Assembly (NCBI GenBank): GCA_949126835.1
Contig: CASBPS010000159.1
Span: forward strand, 227,001-291,000
Origin: Anisus vortex
Taxonomy: Eukaryota; Mollusca; Gastropoda; Planorbidae
DNA: 64,000 nt
Direction of reading: 5' to 3'
Every line of letters starts with the position of its first letter. Within the stretch, counting starts at the first letter, position 1. This document shows positions 61,131 through 64,000 of the stretch, piece by piece. The position numbers and the translations under genes were made by a program. The notes under the pieces are model-generated. The model was not told the DNA's origin. It saw nothing but the letters and a program-made list of their open reading frames with translations, and ran no database searches.

Positions 61131-62739
61131 CTAAACGCGGGACTAAAGCAGACGAAATCGGAGCTAGTCACCCATTTTATCTTCAATTTTAAAAAGGTTA
61201 CTAAGATCGGGGCTATATCAGACAAAATCAGAGCTAATCACCGATTTTATCTTCAATTTTAAAAAGGTTACTAAGTGCGGGGCTATAGCAGACGAAATCG
61301 AAGCTAGTCACCAATTTTATCTTCAATTTTAAAAAAGCTACTAAGTGCGGGGCTATAGCAGACGAAATCGGAGCTAGTCACCAATTTTATCTTCAATTTT
61401 AAAAAGGTTACTAAGTGCGGGGCTATAGCAGACGAAATCGGAGCTAGTCACCAATTTTATCTTCAATTTTAAAAAGGTTACTAAGTGCGGGGCTATAGCA
61501 GACGAAATCGGAGCTAGTCACTAATTTTATCTTCAATTTTAAAAAGGTTACTAAGTGCGGGGCTATAGCAGACGAAATCAGAGCTAGTCACCAATTTTAT
61601 CTTCAATTTTAAAAAGGTTACTAAGTTCGGGGCTATAGCAGACGAAATCGGAGCTAGTCACCAAATTTATCTTCGATTTTTAAAAAGGTTACTAAGTGCG
61701 GGGCTATAGCCGACAAAATCGAAGCTAGTCACCAATTTTATCTTCAATTTTAAAAAGGTTACTAAATGCGGGGCTATAGCAGACGAAATAAGAGCTAGTC
61801 AACAATTTTATCTTCAATTTTAAAAATGCTACTAAGTGCGGGGCTATAGCAGAGGAAATCGGAGCTGGTCACCAATTTTATCTTCAATTTTTAAAAGGCT
61901 ACTAAGTGCAGGGCTATAGCAGACGAAATCGGAGCTAGTCACCAATTTTATCTTCAATTTAATAACGTTACTAAGTGCGGTGCTATAGCAGACGAAATCA
62001 GAGCTAGTTACCAAATTTATCTTCAATTTTTAAAAAGGTTACTAAGTGCGGGGCTATAACAGACGAAATCGAAGCTAGTCACCAATTTTATCTTCAATTT
62101 TAAAAAGGTTACTAAATGCGGGGCTATAGCAGACAAAATAAGAGCTAGTCACCCATTTTATCTTAATTTTTTAAAAAGGTTACTAAGTGCGGGGCTAAAG
62201 CAGATGAAATCGGAGCTGGTCACCATTTTATCTTCAATTTTAAAAAGGTTACTAAGTGCGGGGCTAAAGCAGACAAAATCGGAGCTAGTCACCAATTTTA
62301 TCTTCAATTTTAAAAAGGCTACTAAGTGCGACGCTATAGCAGACGAAATCGGAGCTAGTCAACAATTTTATCTTCAATTTTAAAAAGGTTACTAAGTGCG
62401 GGGCTATAGCAGACGAAATCGGAGCTAGTCACCAATTTTATCTTCAATTTTAAAATGGTTACTAAGTGCAACGCTATAGCAGACGAAATCGAAGCTAGTC
62501 ACCAATTTTATCTTCAATTTTAAAAAGGTTACTAAATGCGGGGCTATAGCAGACAAAATAAGAGCTAGTCAACCATTTTATCTTAAATTTTTAAAAGGTT
62601 ACTAAGTGCGGGGCTATAGCAGACGAAATCGGAGCTGGTCACCAATTTTATCTTCAATTTTTAAAAGGCTACTAAGTGCGGGGCTATAGCAGACGAAATC
62701 GGAGCTAGTCACCAATTTTATCTTCAATTTTAAAAAGGT
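61131..62739. repeat. Remainder of the 41-mer unit
   Basis: These are domain D monomers, including another GCCGACAAAATCGAAG/AATAAGAG series (from about 61,670). There is also a small internal duplication, in which the GACAAAATAAGAG plus CACCCATTT or CAACCATTT monomers recur about 420 bp apart (about 62,145 and 62,565). More degenerate copies occur here (AAGATCGGGG, CTATATCAG, CTAATCACCGATTTT near 61,200-61,245). Confidence 0.7.
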
Positions 62740-64000
62740 TACTAAGTGCGGGGCTATAGCAGACAAAATCGGAGCTAGTCACCAATTTTATCTTCAATTT
62801 TAAAAAGGCTACTAAGTGCGACGCTATAGCAGACGAAATCGGAGCTAGTCACCAATTTTATCTTCAATTTTAAAAAGGTTACTAAGTGCGGGGCTATAGC
62901 AGACGAAATCGGAGCTAGTCACCAATTTTATCTTCAATTTTAAAAAGGTTACTAAGTGCGGGGCTATAGCAGACGAAATCGGAGCTAGTCACCAATTTTA
63001 TCTTCAATTTTAAAATGGTTACTAAGTGCGGGGCTATAGCAGACAAAATCGGAGCTAGTCACTAATTTTATATTCAATTTTATAAAGTTTACTAAACGCG
63101 GGACTAAAGCAGACGAAATCGGAGCTAGTCACCAATTTTATCTTCAATTTTAAAAAAGCTACTAAGTGCGGGGCTATAGCAGACGAAATCGGAGCTAGTC
63201 ACCAATTTTATCTTCAATTTAAAAACGTTACTAAGTGCGGGGCTATAGCAGACAAAATCGGAGCTAGTCAACAATTTTATCTTCAATTTTAAAAAGGTTA
63301 CTAAGTGCGGGGCTATAGCAGACGAAATCGGAGGTAGTCACCAATTTTATCTTCAATTTTAAAAAGGTTACTATGTGCGGGGCTATAGCAGACGAAATCG
63401 GAGCTAGTCACCAATTTTATCTTCAATTTTAAAAAGGTTACTAAGTGCGGGGCTATAGCAGACAAAATCGGAGCTAGTCAACAATTTTATCTTCAATTTT
63501 AAAAAGGTTACTAAGTGCGGGGCTATAGCAGACGAAATCGGAGCTAGTCAACAATTTTATCTTCAATTTTAAAAAGGTTACTATGTGCGGGGCTATAGCA
63601 GACGAAATCGGAGCTAGTCACCAATTTTATCTTCAATTTTAAAAAGGTTACTAAGTGCGGGGCTATAGCAGACAAAATCGGAGCTAGTCACCAATTTTAT
63701 CTTCAATTTTAAAAAGGCTACTAAGTGCGACGCTATAGCAGACGAAATCGGAGCTAGTCACCAATTTTATCTTCAATTTTAAAAAGGTTACTAAGTGCGG
63801 GGCTATAGCAGACGAAATCAGAGCTAGTCACCAATTTTATCTTCAATTTTAAAAAGGTTACTAAGTGCGGGGCTATAGCAGACGAAATCGGAGCTAGTCA
63901 CCAGTTGTATCTTCAATTTTAAAATGGTTACTAAGTGCGGGGCTATAGCAGACAAAATCGGAGCTAGTCACTAATTTTATTTTCAATTTTATAAAGGTTA
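62740..64000. repeat. 41-mer unit, second copy, cut by the window end
   Basis: This is the second copy of 59,870-61,130 at offset 2,870 bp. It is still in register at base 64,000, so the true unit continues beyond the window. Differences noticed are TATAAAGTTTACT (about 63,081), AAAAAAGCTAC (about 63,154) and GACAAAATC for GACGAAATC (63,241 and 63,671). Confidence 0.85.

Larger units (their letters stand above)
1..64000. repeat. 70-bp satellite DNA array filling the window
   Basis: Every line of the window reads as the same unit repeated head to tail with a 70-bp period. The recurring landmarks are GGTTACTAAG, GCTATAGC, GACGAAATCGG, GAGCTAGTCACC and two CAATTTTA boxes. All copies have one orientation; I found no inverted copy, no gap and no foreign insert. 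Copy number is about 914 from 64,000/70. Most copies differ from the consensus by zero to five bases, and a minority are 69 or 71 bp because of single-base indels. Such an array is typical of eukaryotic centromeric or heterochromatic satellite. That location is inference; the tandem structure is seen directly. I do not recognise the family. Confidence 0.98.
51647..64000. repeat. Domain D: GAAATCGAAG / AATAAGAG HOR family
   Basis: Typical monomers are GCCGACGAAATCGAAG, GACGAAATAAGAG, CTGCAATTTAATAACG (69 bp), CACCCATTTTATC and GGAGCTGGTC. The domain B marker monomer and the GTGTGGGG, GTGATC and GAATTC variants are absent or not seen, so this part evolved as a separate HOR family. It contains 35-mer and 41-mer tandem duplications. 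No gene-like or foreign sequence was seen. Confidence 0.7.

Noticed and set aside
1..64000. Minus- and plus-strand ORFs of 60-74 residues spread over the window
   Set aside because: They are all translations of the 70-bp repeat, with a period of about 23 residues, held open by single-base indels. They have no consistent start context, are nearly identical at many sites and stop when the next 70-bp copy shifts the frame. None supports a gene.
1..64000. CRISPR array
   Set aside because: The units are contiguous 70-bp repeats that vary along their whole length. There are no unique spacers between conserved short repeats and no cas genes.
1..64000. Telomeric repeat or subtelomere
   Set aside because: No runs of TTAGGG, TTTAGGG, TTAGG or their complements occur; the window is a single satellite family.
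1..64000. Bacterial or phage origin
   Set aside because: No coding density, ribosome binding sites or operons are present. Tens of kilobases of pure non-coding tandem repeat are not known from bacterial or phage genomes.

Overview
The whole window is one uninterrupted satellite DNA array. It holds head-to-tail copies of a 70-bp monomer, all in the same orientation, roughly 914 copies by simple division. I see no unique sequence, no protein-coding gene, no RNA gene and no transposon, and both window ends lie inside the array. A stretch of 64 kb of pure non-coding tandem repeat points to a eukaryotic chromosome, in centromeric, pericentromeric or other heterochromatin. I do not recognise the monomer and cannot name the species. 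Its G+C content is about 39% (27 of 70, counted by hand). It has a GC-richer centre around the palindrome GCTATAGC and an AT-rich end made of two CAATTTTA boxes 12 bp apart running into an A-tract.

The monomers are not all alike. Diagnostic variants recur in a fixed order, so the array has higher-order repeat (HOR) structure. I see four domains. Domain A (about 1-11,134) has a 2.4-kb block present twice, with part of it a third time, and 16-mer and 19-mer duplications. Domain B (about 11,135-44,940) is built on a canonical HOR of about 29 monomers (about 2.03 kb). It is opened by a recognisable marker monomer (aaaatggct with agcaggcaaaatc and gtcatcaatt), and real copies range from 22 to 41 monomers through internal loss and gain of whole monomers. 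Within B, 27.5-44.4 kb is heavily re-duplicated at 2.03, 2.1, 2.59 and 8.6 kb. Domain C (about 44,940-51,650) shows stepwise units of 11, 20 and 23 monomers. Domain D (about 51,650-64,000) uses different variant monomers and has tandem units of 35 and 41 monomers. The 35-mer copies looked identical at every diagnostic site I compared, and the 41-mer second copy runs to the window end.

The short open reading frames of 60-74 residues are by-products of the repeat. A 70-bp period shifts frame at each copy, and local 1-bp indels (69- or 71-bp monomers) hold a frame open for about three monomers. The points of interest are the nested HOR organisation, very recent duplications, an imperfect dyad within the monomer, and variant classes that look like CpG-to-TpG/CpA decay. 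Block edges were found by eye and are good to about one monomer unless an offset is stated.
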